This document shows positions 1 through 9,707 of a DNA stretch of 64,000 nt, piece after piece; the stretch's first letter is position 1; every line of letters begins with the position of its first letter. Below the pieces are notes generated by a model that saw only the letters and a list, made by a program, of their open reading frames with translations, did not search any database and had not been told where the DNA came from. Position numbers and translations under genes: made by a program. Source of the stretch: Luidia sarsii (Eukaryota; Echinodermata; Asteroidea; Paxillosida; Luidiidae); assembly GCA_949987565.1 (NCBI GenBank), contig OX465112.1, positions 558,001 through 622,000 of the forward strand. The letters run 5' to 3'.

Positions 1-290
1 CTTTCTCTCTCCTCACCCTCTCCCATCTCTATCCTCACACTCATTCCCACTCTCTCCCTCCCACCATCCCCCTCTAACTCCTCTCCCTCACTTCTCACCT
101 CCTCTCGCTCTCCCTCTCCTTCCTCCTCTCTCACTCCCTACCACCCTCCCACTCTCTCCTCTCTCTCTCTCACACTCTCCAGTCTCCCCTATCCCCTCTC
201 CCTTCCCCTCAATCTCTCTCTTCCCCTAGATCTCTCTCTCTTTTTTCTTGCCCCCCCCTCTCACCCCTCTCTCTCTATCTCTCTCTCTGG
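1..290. repeat. Pyrimidine-rich CT tract
   Basis: Nearly all C and T on the plus strand, made of irregular CTCTCC, CTCCC and TCTCTC runs, and cut by the window edge. It is the first of many strand-asymmetric homopurine/homopyrimidine tracts in the window. There is no coding signal. Confidence 0.9.
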
Positions 291-493
291 TATTCATTCA
301 TTCATTCAGTCGTTATTATTTTACCACATCTCGTTTCAATAGGTGACAAGGCATAAATACAAACACGTACTTAAGGATATCAACTTATTTTTTCAAAATA
401 TATTTATACACTATGGGCAATTTTTTTTCTAGTTTGAGATGGCGGTAGGGGATTGCCAAAAAGCAGACTCGCTTGTTGAGTAGTGATCAGTTA
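291..493. other. Unassigned AT-rich DNA
   Basis: Contains three short ATTCATTC-like repeats near 292-306 and otherwise nothing I recognise. Confidence 0.5.
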
Positions 494-862
494 TCAGAAA
501 TCAATATAAACTAATGACAAAACAGTTGATCCTATAACTTTAGGCTGTACATAACACACCGTAAAAATATTGCTAATCGGGGGGAAAATGCGGAGTAGTA
601 ACCATGTAAGATGATTAATCTGAGCTATTATAATTTGATAGAAAATATTCAATTTAAGTTTGGATTTAAATAATGGATGGCTACGAATGCCTTGAAGTGA
701 TTTATGTATAGGGAAGGACTTCCAGTACTTAGGGCCTTTATGCCTAATTGTCGACTTGAAGGTTGGCATGATGGAAAAACAACTTAGTGTAAGGTTTGCG
801 GTGTCACTATGTATAATCTTCTCTTTCAAGAAGTGTAGCTCTGAAAAGAGCCGGTAACTCAA
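494..862 (-). pseudogene. Non-LTR retrotransposon (LINE) reverse-transcriptase C-terminal relic
   Basis: The minus-strand frame has the pattern typical of the region downstream of the reverse-transcriptase domain in CR1/Jockey/Rex-type LINEs. It shows RHKGPKYWKSFP (compare the family pattern 'GP..WNSLP') followed by a basic FKSKLKLNIF segment. There is no ATG at the frame's start (the codon at 860-862 is TTG) and the catalytic domain is absent, so this is a truncated dead copy. Its upstream end runs into arm 1 of the palindrome at 773-1023. The clade is not determined; assignment rests on pattern recognition, without an alignment. Confidence 0.55.
837..852 (-). promoter_or_regulatory. Histone-type mRNA 3' stem-loop, minus strand, one base off
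   Basis: Read on the minus strand this is GGCTCTTTTCAGAGCT, one base from the animal replication-dependent histone 3' stem-loop consensus; the terminal base pair is changed. It is followed by a purine-rich CTTGAAAGAGAAG that resembles a histone downstream element. No histone codons lie upstream of it within the palindrome. Confidence 0.4.
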
Positions 863-941
863 CGTTTCGGGTAGTGTGTAGGCCTACTCATTGTCTCCTG
901 GCGACGGGCAGAGTACGCACTACCCGAAAGGTTGAGTTACT

Positions 942-957
942 GGCTCTTTTCAGAGCC
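942..957 (+). promoter_or_regulatory. Histone-type mRNA 3' stem-loop, plus strand, exact match
   Basis: GGCTCTTTTCAGAGCC has a 6-bp stem and a 4-nt loop and is identical to the classical metazoan histone 3' processing stem-loop. It is followed by ACAC and then CTTGAAAGTGAAG, which is purine-rich as expected for the U7-binding downstream element. No histone reading frame precedes it, so it may be a displaced 3' end, a retroelement that captured one, or chance. Whether it works is inference. Confidence 0.45.
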
Positions 958-1030
958 ACACTTCTTGAAAGTGAAGATATACATGGTGTCACCGCAAACC
1001 TTGCACTAAACGGTTGTTCTTGGAAATGAA

Positions 1031-1290
1031 AAGTGAAATTCTCTTAGCTGTCGTGTAAAGTGATGATAATAGATTCATTTCCGCGTAATATTTGTTCTAT
1101 GGAATTAGCAAGTAACTGATTGTTCAGACGATGCACGAAGGCTCCAAGCTGAAGGGAGAGAATATCATTAACCTTGATTTTTTTTTTGATTTTGTTTTTG
1201 GACTAAAGTAGCTAGCGTGAAATACTTCATTTTCAGCTCTCTCCTCTTATTTTCAATCAAAGATTTTTTTTCTCACATCAGAAAAAATAT
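1031..1290. other. Unassigned AT-rich DNA
   Basis: AT-rich with several T runs. No reading frame, RNA or repeat unit recognised. Confidence 0.4.
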
Positions 1291-1295
1291 CGGGT

Positions 1296-1760
1296 TGGAC
1301 GCGTGCAAGTTGTCGCAGGGTCGAACGAAAAATGGCAACTTATTAACATCTGACAACTTTCAACCTCGCGCCAACCACTAGGTTGGTTTCCACGCGGGTT
1401 TCAACGTCGTGACCAGGGTTGACATTTTCAACCTGGGATTGAAAACTGGGTTGGGCATCATGGGGTTTAGTTGTTTTTTTCTCTTGCAATCCGATCGACG
1501 GTAGACACTAAGGCCATTGCGGTGGAGAGTGCGATGGTGCCAGCTGTTTTAAGTCCAATGTGAATCTCTCGTGATGGTGAGGATGGGGTTGAACTTGCCC
1601 AGGGATTGTAAAAAAAAACCACGGTTTGTGCGATTCAGATGGGAAAATAGTATGCCGGATTGAACCCGGGATTGGTTGAAAAACCCTCAGACATCACATT
1701 GTTCCCGGGACGGTCATTGTTTCAACGCGGGTTGAACTCACCTCTGATGTGGGAAAGGTC
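1296..1760. repeat. Unidentified dispersed repeat with CAACC/GGTTGA blocks
   Basis: Carries repeated and mutually inverted blocks related to CAACCCGGGTTGA, for example TTTCAACCTCG, GGTTGGTTTCCACGCGGG, TTTCAACCTGGGATTGAAA, TTGAACCCGGGATTGGTTGA and TTTCAACGCGGGTTGAACT. The mixture of direct and inverted copies suggests decayed, nested MITE-like DNA. Boundaries are not resolved and no transposase frame is present. Confidence 0.4.
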
Positions 1761-2659
1761 TTACCACTTTGTGCTGGGACTTTCGAATTCGGAGCGTCGA
1801 TGGTGTTGCTATTCGCCGTGCCCAATATTGCCCAAGTTTTAACGAAGACTATATGTTCAGCCTGCCAGAAAAAAACCCCAGCACGTATAGTATGACAAAA
1901 GCCACACAGACGTCTGATTGTGACTTGCTTGTACTCATATTTATTTCACAGGTATTTATTGTTACCGATTGACAACGAATTCTGAAAATGGCCGAACATT
2001 GAAAGACAGAACTGAAATAGTGGCTCGGTATGAAGTGGTTAAGGACATTCTCAGCGGAAAGGTCCACTTGGCACGATGGCACTCCGCCAAAACAACCCCG
2101 AACTACGTCCGAGCACTTCTTTGTTTGGAGAGTGGATCCCTCACCCCCACCCCGGCCCCCTGAGCAAACGGTAGCCACTTAGGCCTATAGACAGACCTGG
2201 TATTGTCACCCCCAAGCCCTACCAAGAAACAGGCGACCAACCGTTTACAGAAGATGTTTGACTTTTTGCTCACGAGGTCTTCTGGCGTGAGAAAGTCGGG
2301 ACAGTGGGAGTGGGATGGGGCCCGGGGTAGTAACCCTCTGACTAAGCGCCGTCCAAGGTCGGTGTGGTCTTTATCCCTTTCGGACAAGCCTTCCCGGGGG
2401 ATTAGTGCAATAATGATCCTTGTAAGGAACCCTTACAAAGTTGTCCCACGGTTCATCGACACCCTCCAAGAAGCACATTATATAAACTGTGTGCCGTCTC
2501 TATCCGACTGCCTACGTCACCATCTTCATCGACACAACCGTAAAGGTGCTAGTCATGAAAACACTGTAGCAAACAGGCCGCTCTGTTTTGCGCGAGCTGC
2601 GCAGCTAAGCGAACCGATGCTATTGAACCCTCCGTCACATTCCATCCCGATCCGTGTGA
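1761..2659. other. Unassigned DNA, no supported gene
   Basis: Moderate GC with short overlapping open frames on both strands (up to about 150 codons). I recognise no protein family or splice-bounded exon here. Confidence 0.4.
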
Positions 2660-3076
2660 CATGAAATGTTAAACTTCAAACGTTAGAGCGCATGACGTTT
2701 CGATCCTAGCAGGACCTTTCTCAAAGGCAAAGTGACACAAACAAAGACAGTCAGGGGAAGGAAAGCCCAGACACACATGACAGATGAAGGACAGAAGGGA
2801 AGGGAGTGGGATGCAGATGTACACCAAGTGAAGGGAGATCAAAGGGAGAACAAATAAAAGGGTGGGGAGGGTCAAATGGACGGAAGGGGAGGTGGGAGAT
2901 TAAAAGAGAAAGGGACAGGGAAGATGAAAGAAAAGAGGTGTTATTGAAGTGAGGATTAGTCATTCCCTTCCTGAATATTGAAGCCATGAGGTTGTACAGT
3001 GGGGAGACGCTTAATGCACAGTTTCTCCCTGTTGAGGCGGACAGCATCTTTCCGATGGCCATGAAATGTTAAACTT
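2660..3076 (-). mobile_element. 5'-truncated Penelope-like element with 17-bp target duplication
   Basis: The 17-bp sequence CATGAAATGTTAAACTT occurs at 2660-2676 and again at 3060-3076, bracketing a 383-bp insert (2677-3059). On the minus strand the insert begins with the last codons of a Penelope-type endonuclease frame, stops at 2956-2958, passes through a pyrimidine-rich 3' UTR, and ends in the dispersed terminal motif (plus strand GACGTTTCGATCCTAGCAGG at 2694-2713). A target duplication, 5' truncation and an intact 3' terminus are what target-primed reverse transcription leaves. This copy identifies the short fragments elsewhere in the window as PLE ends. Confidence 0.75.
2956..3059 (-). 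pseudogene. C-terminal remnant of PLE endonuclease (GIY-YIG region) frame
   Basis: Read from 3057 to 2956 on the minus strand the codons give a basic tail including RLNREKLCIKRLP and QPHGFNI before a TAA stop. The pattern 'RE..I..L.T..P.G.N' near the stop is what I know from the C-terminus of Penelope/Neptune GIY-YIG endonucleases. Only about 33 codons survive; the reverse transcriptase and the catalytic GIY-YIG residues are missing through 5' truncation. Confidence 0.65.
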
Positions 3077-4984
3077 GTTCGGAAGACCTCATGAACAGTT
3101 TATCAGGCAATGGATGTCATTCGGTTTCTACCTCTAGTCTCTCACTTGTACACATTACACATTCATGGTTTAGTTAATTTCCTTCTTGTAGTGTCGTAAT
3201 ATTACGATGTTAGCGTCGTGGTGAATGACATTAAAATACAACACTATTCGGTCATACAAAGGGACAACCAAAAATGATAGGCATCAAAAATAGCAAAACA
3301 TGCAAATGACATTAACATGAATTGAAATCTATTCATTTGGAAAGAGAGTTTCGATCTCGAAAATAATGCGTTGTCATGGTGACGCAGTTGAATGAGCATT
3401 TATATTGATCGTACTTACCGAGGCTATAAATTAACGTATTTAATTTTTTTGCCGAAAAATGGCTAACAACGAATGGACCGTTTTGCCTCCCCTGTCACTG
3501 TTTCATATTGATATACTCATCCCGTTTCTATACGCTCAATGTGTACCGTATAAATTATGTCTATACTTCAAGGGATTAGTTTATCGATATGTTTTCACTG
3601 GATCTATTTAATTTGATATGGAGCACTTGTTACGTAACCTCTTCTTTGTCCATTGGAAATTCTACTGGTACCTTTTGAAATATTTCAAGAATGTTTTGTT
3701 AGTGCAAGTCTTGCGGGCAAAGTCATGCTCCCACATTGGTGTATTCCCATTGTGTATTCCAAACATGATGATGGCGTGATGTAGTTACTTGAAGCTAACG
3801 TCGTAATCATTTCACAAATAGCCTACAGACACAAACGCCCCCAACAGACCAACACACGGACACACGTTCCCACATATGCTGCTGTAACCCCCGTCGAAAC
3901 ATGTTCCGATTCTCATGACATTGTGAAACATCCACATCCCTCGTAAACTGTATTATCGTGAAGAAAAATGTGCTGTCTCTATATATAGCGTGCAGTCACC
4001 CGTTGAAATATGGTTACGTTGCTAGGTGAATTCTACCGGTATGTGTTTTTGCAACAGAGGGCGCTGAACTCCATGCAATCTATATGGTGCCATGCCAATC
4101 AGAAGCTGGGTTATAAGATACCAGCACTTAAGACGGGACAGCGCTCATAAATCTACCAATGTGGGCCCGTGATGTAAAGGGCACATTTATGCACGCAGCC
4201 AAAGACCGGTGTGGACAATTTCGTGTTTAGTACGAGCATGGTGCGAGTAAACAGTGGTGCACTTTTGTGTCAATGCTAGACTAACTCGCCACACAAACCA
4301 TCAGCGTATACAGCTATTGACTGACACCAGATAGTGTCCTATTCTTTACCATGGGATTTCTAGAGGGATATTTGAGACGCACGAAATATATGTTACTGTT
4401 CCACAAAAGCTGGCGATAGCGCTTCTGAAATAGGTGTGACGCGTCCTTCTTTTCCCAGAACGACAACTCATGTTCTGTCAGCCCTAGACTTCTTGTTTCT
4501 CCTTTTTTTCATGAGTCAGTATCGGTGAGCGTCGCCAAGGCAACGTTGTGTCTCTCACTCATCGCCATAAATTCTCAGCGATATTTGTTTACCGGCGGGT
4601 TTTCGATAAGCACGCGCATACCCGCTGGGTGTTGTGTACTGCCAAAAACGCGGCGAGGAAATATGCTAATAAAACGCCTGCACCTAGGTCTGTTTGGTTT
4701 AGACAGTGTCGCCGTGTTGTGGAATATTTCATGCTGGTGCCCAAAACAAGTCCCAATATAGCTTCCTTTTTCCAGGGTCGCGAGTTTGCATAAAACATAT
4801 CCATTCATTTATGCACAATAAATGCTCCAACATGCTTACGAACTCCATGAATACCAATGCATATCGCACAAATTATACAGCATATGCATAGGACCTTCCA
4901 CAATTGAAGATTTCCATTGTGACAGGTGCTGATAGTATCTAAACGTCTGGCCCTCGACACTTATTGAAAGATATTAATCAAAAC
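3077..4984. other. Unassigned AT-rich DNA, no supported gene
   Basis: AT-rich with no frame longer than about 80 codons. No tRNA, satellite or transposon end seen. Cognate exons cannot be excluded, but none is visible. Confidence 0.4.
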
Positions 4985-4989
4985 ATGGC

Positions 4990-5070
4990 AAAGACACCTT
5001 TGACTTGACAGGGATTCGAACCCGATAACTCTTGTTTTGCGTACCATCGTTCCTACCATCGTTACAACCG
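4990..5070 (-). mobile_element. tRNA-derived SINE head fragment, minus strand
   Basis: On the minus strand it reads CGATGGTACGCAAAAC, then a perfect pol III B-box GGGTTCGAATCCC (5012-5024) and the family tail GTCAAGTCAAAG. It sits head-to-head with a related plus-strand copy at 5055-5140. It is not a functional tRNA because the acceptor stem and a clean A box are missing. Confidence 0.45.
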
Positions 5071-5140
5071 GAGCGCTGGTACGCCAAAAAACAACAACCC
5101 AGAGGTCTAAGGTTCGAATCTCGACCCAGTCAAAGTTTGC
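5055..5140 (+). mobile_element. tRNA-derived SINE head fragment, plus strand
   Basis: GAGCGCTGGTACGCC is followed by a B-box GGTTCGAATC (5111-5120) and CCCAGTCAAAGTTTGC. The same layout (GCTGG, spacer, B-box, CAGTCAA) recurs near 26220 and 55480. The family resemblance is to tRNA-headed SINEs common in marine invertebrates; the body and 3' tail are not resolved. Confidence 0.45.
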
Positions 5141-6620
5141 TTTTTCCCCATTCAGCTTTTCTCAATCCTATGACGGAAACAGTTTGGCGCCGCGTCGATT
5201 CCCATAAGACCGTTTTCCTGCATTTGAAAAAAAAGGTTATGATAGACATAGGTGCCCTAGGCCTGTTTGTATATTTTCAGTTTAATCTTTCAATGCAGCC
5301 ACCAGTTTGCTGCAAGAGAAAACAAATCTTTTCGACAAAAAGGCAGAGACATGAAGGAAATAAACATGTTGAAAACTACGCAACATTGTTTATGCATGCA
5401 TTTTTATTTAACCCGTTCCATATTGCGTACTTGTACATCCTGTACATGGGAAGTGTGGTTCTGGTTTCTCCTTCTGGCATACCCCCTAGCAGAAAAGGTT
5501 TTCTTCTTCAATACCGTCTGAGTCTGAATCGATTGGAAGGGCTATACATAGTATTGTCATTATCTAAACGAGAACCAGAAAATCGACCAGATCGGCACAG
5601 TACATGCTTGGTTGCATCACCCGAAAAAAAAAAAAATCTAGAATTGTTCGCACTTCATACCTTCAATTTTCAAAACCGACGATTGGTTTGACGTTAAATT
5701 AACCATAAAACCCCAGAAAATCAAATCGATTTAAAACTAACCAAATTTATGCTGTTATAAAGCGGCCTTTTGACCGAGCCAAAAAAGCCAAACCTGTTTT
5801 TCGAAAATGCACGACCAGCCTCTGGTAAAATGCGTTACTGGTATATGCCATGGTGGTTCTAAAAAATATGATAATAATTATTACTGATGAAAACCTGCAG
5901 CTGGGCCGGGATATGCAGTTACGGCCCAATGGTTATAAATACTTGGCCCTTTGTGAGGGGAAATTGTTCTGCATTTGGTTCCCTGCTGTGACTATCGATT
6001 TACAACCGTTTCAGTCAAAATGAACACGAGCAAGGATGTCACGTGCATCGGGAGTACTCCTGACGGTATGATAGCGATGTCAGGAGGGAATATTGTTGTC
6101 AGTGTTTTTGTGTATACAGGCAACCTCACTAACAACCATGAATATCGGATGAAACATGAGCGGGTTTGTTTTAATGCACACTGTCTTTCAAGAAGAGATA
6201 CATGTACGGTCACCTATATCGCTTTAATACTGATAGGACCGATTGCGTTTTCAGCCGATTGAAGACGGTCCATCATAGTCTTATCCTAAGCCATAGTGAA
6301 CAAATCTATGAACGGATCTATCGGTAATCCACCTTCCTCTTTGTGGAAACTAGAAGACAATGTTTCAATTCTGAAGAAATTCCCTTTCTTTTTTTGCGGC
6401 TTTAGGCGCCAGGACGGCTCCCATGGGGAAGCGTGCAATGTTATTTGGTGAAAAGATACTCTCAAAAATAAAACATTGTTATTTCACATGATAGCAATAT
6501 ATTAGTCGCATATCTCTATCTTAAGTCTATTCAAAAACAATATATACAAAAATACAGAGACGGACCAAAACCAAAAACAAGGTTAAAACAACTATGTGCA
6601 TCTGATCTATATACCAGTGT
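5141..6620. other. Unassigned DNA downstream of the receptor gene
   Basis: This is the 3' flank of the minus-strand receptor. A plus-strand open frame of about 219 codons (5032-5691) begins inside the SINE fragments and shows no known domain, so I leave it out. No minus-strand AATAAA was seen within about 350 bases of the receptor stop; the 3' UTR end is undefined. Confidence 0.4.
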
Positions 6621-7898
6621 TCACTTGTGCGTATTATCGTTGGGGTCCGGTGGTAATGATCCGTTGGGTTGCAGTTGGACGGTGCTGCCCGGCGCTGGGG
6701 CAGGGGCCGGGGATGGGTCCCGCGGGGGACCGGAGTCCGTGGACGGCTTGGCCGGCGGCATGGCGTTGGCCGTCAGAGCCTTGCCGGACACGGCGTAGAC
6801 CTCGGAGGCGTTGGAGGCGGTGGGGCTGGCTTTGGAGGTGGGCTGGGGAGACGGCTGGAGCCGGTGCCCGCGCGAGACGGCCGTGCGGTCCTCATCGCTG
6901 GTCTCCATCTCGCGCGGGTTGATGCCACGGCACTGGTAGCAGCCCAGCACCGCCTTGAAGGCCCGCTTGAAAGTCTTGTTCTGGGCGTAGATGAGCGGGT
7001 TCAGGAAGCTGTTGACGTAGCCCAGCCAGACGAAGATCTTGACGGGCAGCGGCGGCATGCAGTGGCCGCAGAAAGGGTCAATGATGTTGACGACGAAGAA
7101 GGGCAGCCAGCAGAGGATGAAGACGCCGATGATGATGGCCAACGTCTTGGCCGCCTTGCGCTCACGGGCCATGGACTTCTGGTTTGTGCGACCGTCCTTC
7201 AGGCGGTTGGCCGAGGTGTCGTAGGCGGCGATCTGACGGGCCTGTCGGCGGGCCACCACGTAGATGCGGGCGTAGGTGAACATCATGATGGCAGCCGGCA
7301 TGTAGAAGGAGACTAGAGAGGAGACCAGGGCGTAGGTGGAGTTCATGGACAGCACGCAGAAGTCCGGGGTGCTGTACCAGCCGCTCGCCCGCAGGTCGGC
7401 GTCCTCGTGCAGGTCAAGGGTGACGGGCAGGACGCTGATGAGGAAGGACACCACCCAGGCCGTGGCGATCAGGCCGCCGGCCGTCCGCCGGTTCATCCGG
7501 GCGTAGTAGGTGAAGGGCGAGGTGATAGCCATGAACCGGTCCAGCGCGATCACGCACAGGTTCAGGATACTGGCCGTGGCCGATAGGATATCGAAGGCCT
7601 GGTAGGCGTCGCAGAAGGCCAGCCCGAAGGGCCAGTAGTCCAGAATCTCGAAGACAGCGGCGAAGGGCATGACCAGCACGGATACCATCAGGTCGGCGAA
7701 GGCCAGCGACACGATGAAGTAGTTGGTGACGGAGGAGCGGAGTCGGCGAAGGCTCAGCACGGCCGCTATGACCAGGATGTTGCCGGCGATGGAGCAGATG
7801 GTGATGGAGTAGAGCACGATGCCGATGATCACGTTGGCGGCCACCGAACGTCCCCCTGCCGCCTCCTCCATCGGCGCCTCCGTGTCGTTGACGTCCAT
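6621..7898 (-). CDS. D1-like dopamine receptor (class A GPCR), intronless
   Basis: This 425-residue seven-transmembrane receptor most likely binds dopamine and couples to Gs at the plasma membrane. Visible landmarks: glycosylation site NDT at 4-6; TM1 N40; TM2 LAFADL with D69 (2.50); WPFG 89-92; C96 for the disulphide to C181; amine-binding D103 (3.32) in AFDILSATASILNLC; DRF 120-122 in place of DRY; TM5 serines S193, S194 and S197 (5.42, 5.43, 5.46) with P201 (5.50); CWLPFF 263-268 with N271 (6.55); NPLIY 300-304; and a palmitoylation-type C320/C323 in GCYQC. The third loop is short and starts RIYVVARRQARQIAA, as in vertebrate D1; the tail is Ser/Pro-rich. The ATG at 7896-7898 is chosen because it has A at -3 and G at +4; the frame stays open upstream to 7952 without another ATG. 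There are no introns, as in vertebrate D1 genes. The codons are GC-rich, unlike the flanks. An octopamine or beta-adrenergic-like identity is less likely, but residue Y294 (7.43) is of that type. Confidence 0.9.
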   Translation of the reverse strand: MDVNDTEAPMEEAAGGRSVAANVIIGIVLYSITICSIAGNILVIAAVLSLRRLRSSVTNYFIVSLAFADLMVSVLVMPFAAVFEILDYWPFGLAFCDAYQAFDILSATASILNLCVIALDRFMAITSPFTYYARMNRRTAGGLIATAWVVSFLISVLPVTLDLHEDADLRASGWYSTPDFCVLSMNSTYALVSSLVSFYMPAAIMMFTYARIYVVARRQARQIAAYDTSANRLKDGRTNQKSMARERKAAKTLAIIIGVFILCWLPFFVVNIIDPFCGHCMPPLPVKIFVWLGYVNSFLNPLIYAQNKTFKRAFKAVLGCYQCRGINPREMETSDEDRTAVSRGHRLQPSPQPTSKASPTASNASEVYAVSGKALTANAMPPAKPSTDSGPPRDPSPAPAPAPGSTVQLQPNGSLPPDPNDNTHK

Positions 7899-9419
7899 AC
7901 TTCCCTCCACTCGGAAACAAAATTCAGAGTACGAAGATTTCTGCCCTTTCAAACAGTCGAATTATCCAACTAGGGACGGTTATACGTTACTGTTCACTGA
8001 CATCTCGTCCAGTTCGGGTGTGACTGCCATTCGATTTCACAAACACCGACTTGTGAACTCCTCGTCCTCCTTTGCTGGACGGCGTGAGGAGATCTGCGAT
8101 GGGCGACTGCGGTGCAGTAGATTTTCCCACAACTGCCGAGCGATTCCTCGGTGTCGATTAAAAGACTCGATCCTGTGCCAGAGTGACGACCCTAACGCAT
8201 TGAATGGTGTTGTCTAAACTCCCCACAATGCGGCCAAATTATGCTTTGGTTGGCAACATGATGCTGGTATCCTCCAAGTGAACAACAAAAAACCTGCGAT
8301 CGTTTCGCCAGAACAACAACAACAACAATACAAGACGTAGGAGTGACGTTACAACTGCAGCGGTGACCAGCCTGTGCGCCCTGCGAACGACTAACCAAAC
8401 TGTATACTGATGAAGTTATTGTTCGTGTAATCGTAGTGCGGGGATTACCTTCGCTATGCAGCAACGGTGCACCGTTACAAATGCGTTGACGTCCGCAGCT
8501 TCTTCAGCCTCGGGCCAAACGGGTGGTAGCCTCTCGCTCCGACCCGTACGCCCCCTCCCCTACCTGAATAGGGGGGCTTAGTAGGGGGGCAGCGCCCACG
8601 AACAATGGTTGCTAACCTGGACCAAACATGGGTTACGCCGGGTAAACAAGGAGATTACCGGAGCGGCAATGTTCGACCCGCTGGGTCCGCACAATGGGCC
8701 GCGTTTGACGGGCGTAAGACCTCTCATCTCGGCATCGGGGCTCAGCCGATCTCCCGCGCTACGTCCCCGCCGTGTAGATCAGCCCTTGCACTGCTCAGCT
8801 CCCACGTGCCTGAGCCAGCCCGTCAGAGAAAGAGCGCGAGTCAAGACAACCGAACCACCTCGTCGAATCAGAAGACGACCGCAGCGCTTGCGGGCAACGT
8901 ATCCGAACTGTTCCACAGAGATAGACCACAGCCGACGATGCTCCTCTACCGCCGTAAAACTGATTTATACGAGTTGTATCAGAGTGGGGGGTTGGGCTTA
9001 GCCGAGCTGAGTCAACGGCTGTTGCATGAACGCATTTTCAGCGATCTTTCTGACTCCCCTTTCCCCCGGTTTCACACAACGACGTTCCGTGACAGTTCCT
9101 CTACCCGTCCAGCACTGAACCCCATTTGTACGATATCACGTTGCGTCCATAATGGGATTGATAAGAATGGACATGTATTGGTTGATTGATCACTCTCTTG
9201 CGTTAAGCAATATGGCCTTCCCCAGATCCCGAAAAAAAGAAAACCCGCGCAAGCATCTTGTGTATGTCAGTTGTCTGTCTGCCGATGTGAGTGATATTCT
9301 AATTACGTGGATGACGTAGCAATGGGTCACTGGCATCCCCGAACCTCCCATTATAACTGACACAGAAAATCTGTTCAGACTTTTTGTCCTCCTCAGGAAT
9401 TTGTGTCGGGCCACATTTG
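7899..9419. other. Receptor 5' flank, probable promoter and 5' UTR region
   Basis: Lies upstream of the minus-strand receptor. I see no clear TATA box, and CpG-containing sequence extends to about 9100. A plus-strand open frame at 8605-9189 (194 codons) is rich in S, R, T and P, has no recognisable domain and is probably spurious. A (CAA)n run lies near 8312-8327. Confidence 0.35.
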
Positions 9420-9652
9420 TTTTCTCAGTCTCTGTTTTCCTCCCCTCTCTCCCCCACCTCTCTCTCCCTCTGTCTGTCTGTCTGTCTGTCCGTCTCTCTC
9501 CGTTCCTGTCTTCATGTCTCTGCCTCACCATCTTCTCCCTGTCCCCACCTCTCCACACACACTCTCTCTCTCCCTCTGTCTGTCTGTCCATCTCTCCCCT
9601 GCATGTCTTCATGTTTCTGGCTCACCCTCTTCTCCCTGTCCCCACCTCTCCA

Positions 9653-9705
<53 letters not shown>
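9420..9705. repeat. CT/TCTG tract with tandem duplication and (CT)n tail
   Basis: Two tandem related blocks (about 9466-9571 and 9572-9663) each run CCCTCTGTCTGTCTGTC, TCTTCATGT, TTCTCCCTGTCCCCACC, CTCCACAC. They are followed by a pure (CT)n microsatellite at about 9656-9704. Open in all three plus frames only because CT repeats lack stops. Confidence 0.9.

Positions 9706-9707
<2 letters not shown>

Larger units (their letters stand above)
773..1023. repeat. Large imperfect palindrome (two arms of about 105 bp)
   Basis: The arm at about 773-879 is the reverse complement of the arm at about 916-1023 at high identity, around a spacer of about 36 bp containing TAGGCCTA. Examples of matching blocks are AAGGTTTGCGGTG against CACCGCAAACCTT and CTTTCAAGAAGTGT against ACACTTCTTGAAAG. 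Each arm carries a histone-type 3' stem-loop and a GAAACGTTGAGTT-like block (exact at 856-868 on the minus strand; one mismatch at 926-938 on the plus strand). That block recurs exactly at 38241-38253. Probably a foldback or inverted duplicate of a mobile element end. Confidence 0.85.

Noticed and set aside
5008..5130. Intact tRNA genes suggested by two perfect B boxes
   Set aside because: Neither orientation gives an acceptor stem or a proper anticodon arm; SINE fragments fit better.
7899..7952. N-terminal extension of the dopamine receptor by 18 residues
   Set aside because: The extension begins at a TTG codon. The first ATG in frame is 7896-7898 and has a good initiation context.
8605..9189. 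194-codon plus-strand frame upstream of the receptor
   Set aside because: No recognisable domain, Arg/Ser/Thr-rich composition and overlapping open frames on the same strand; more likely the receptor's promoter region.
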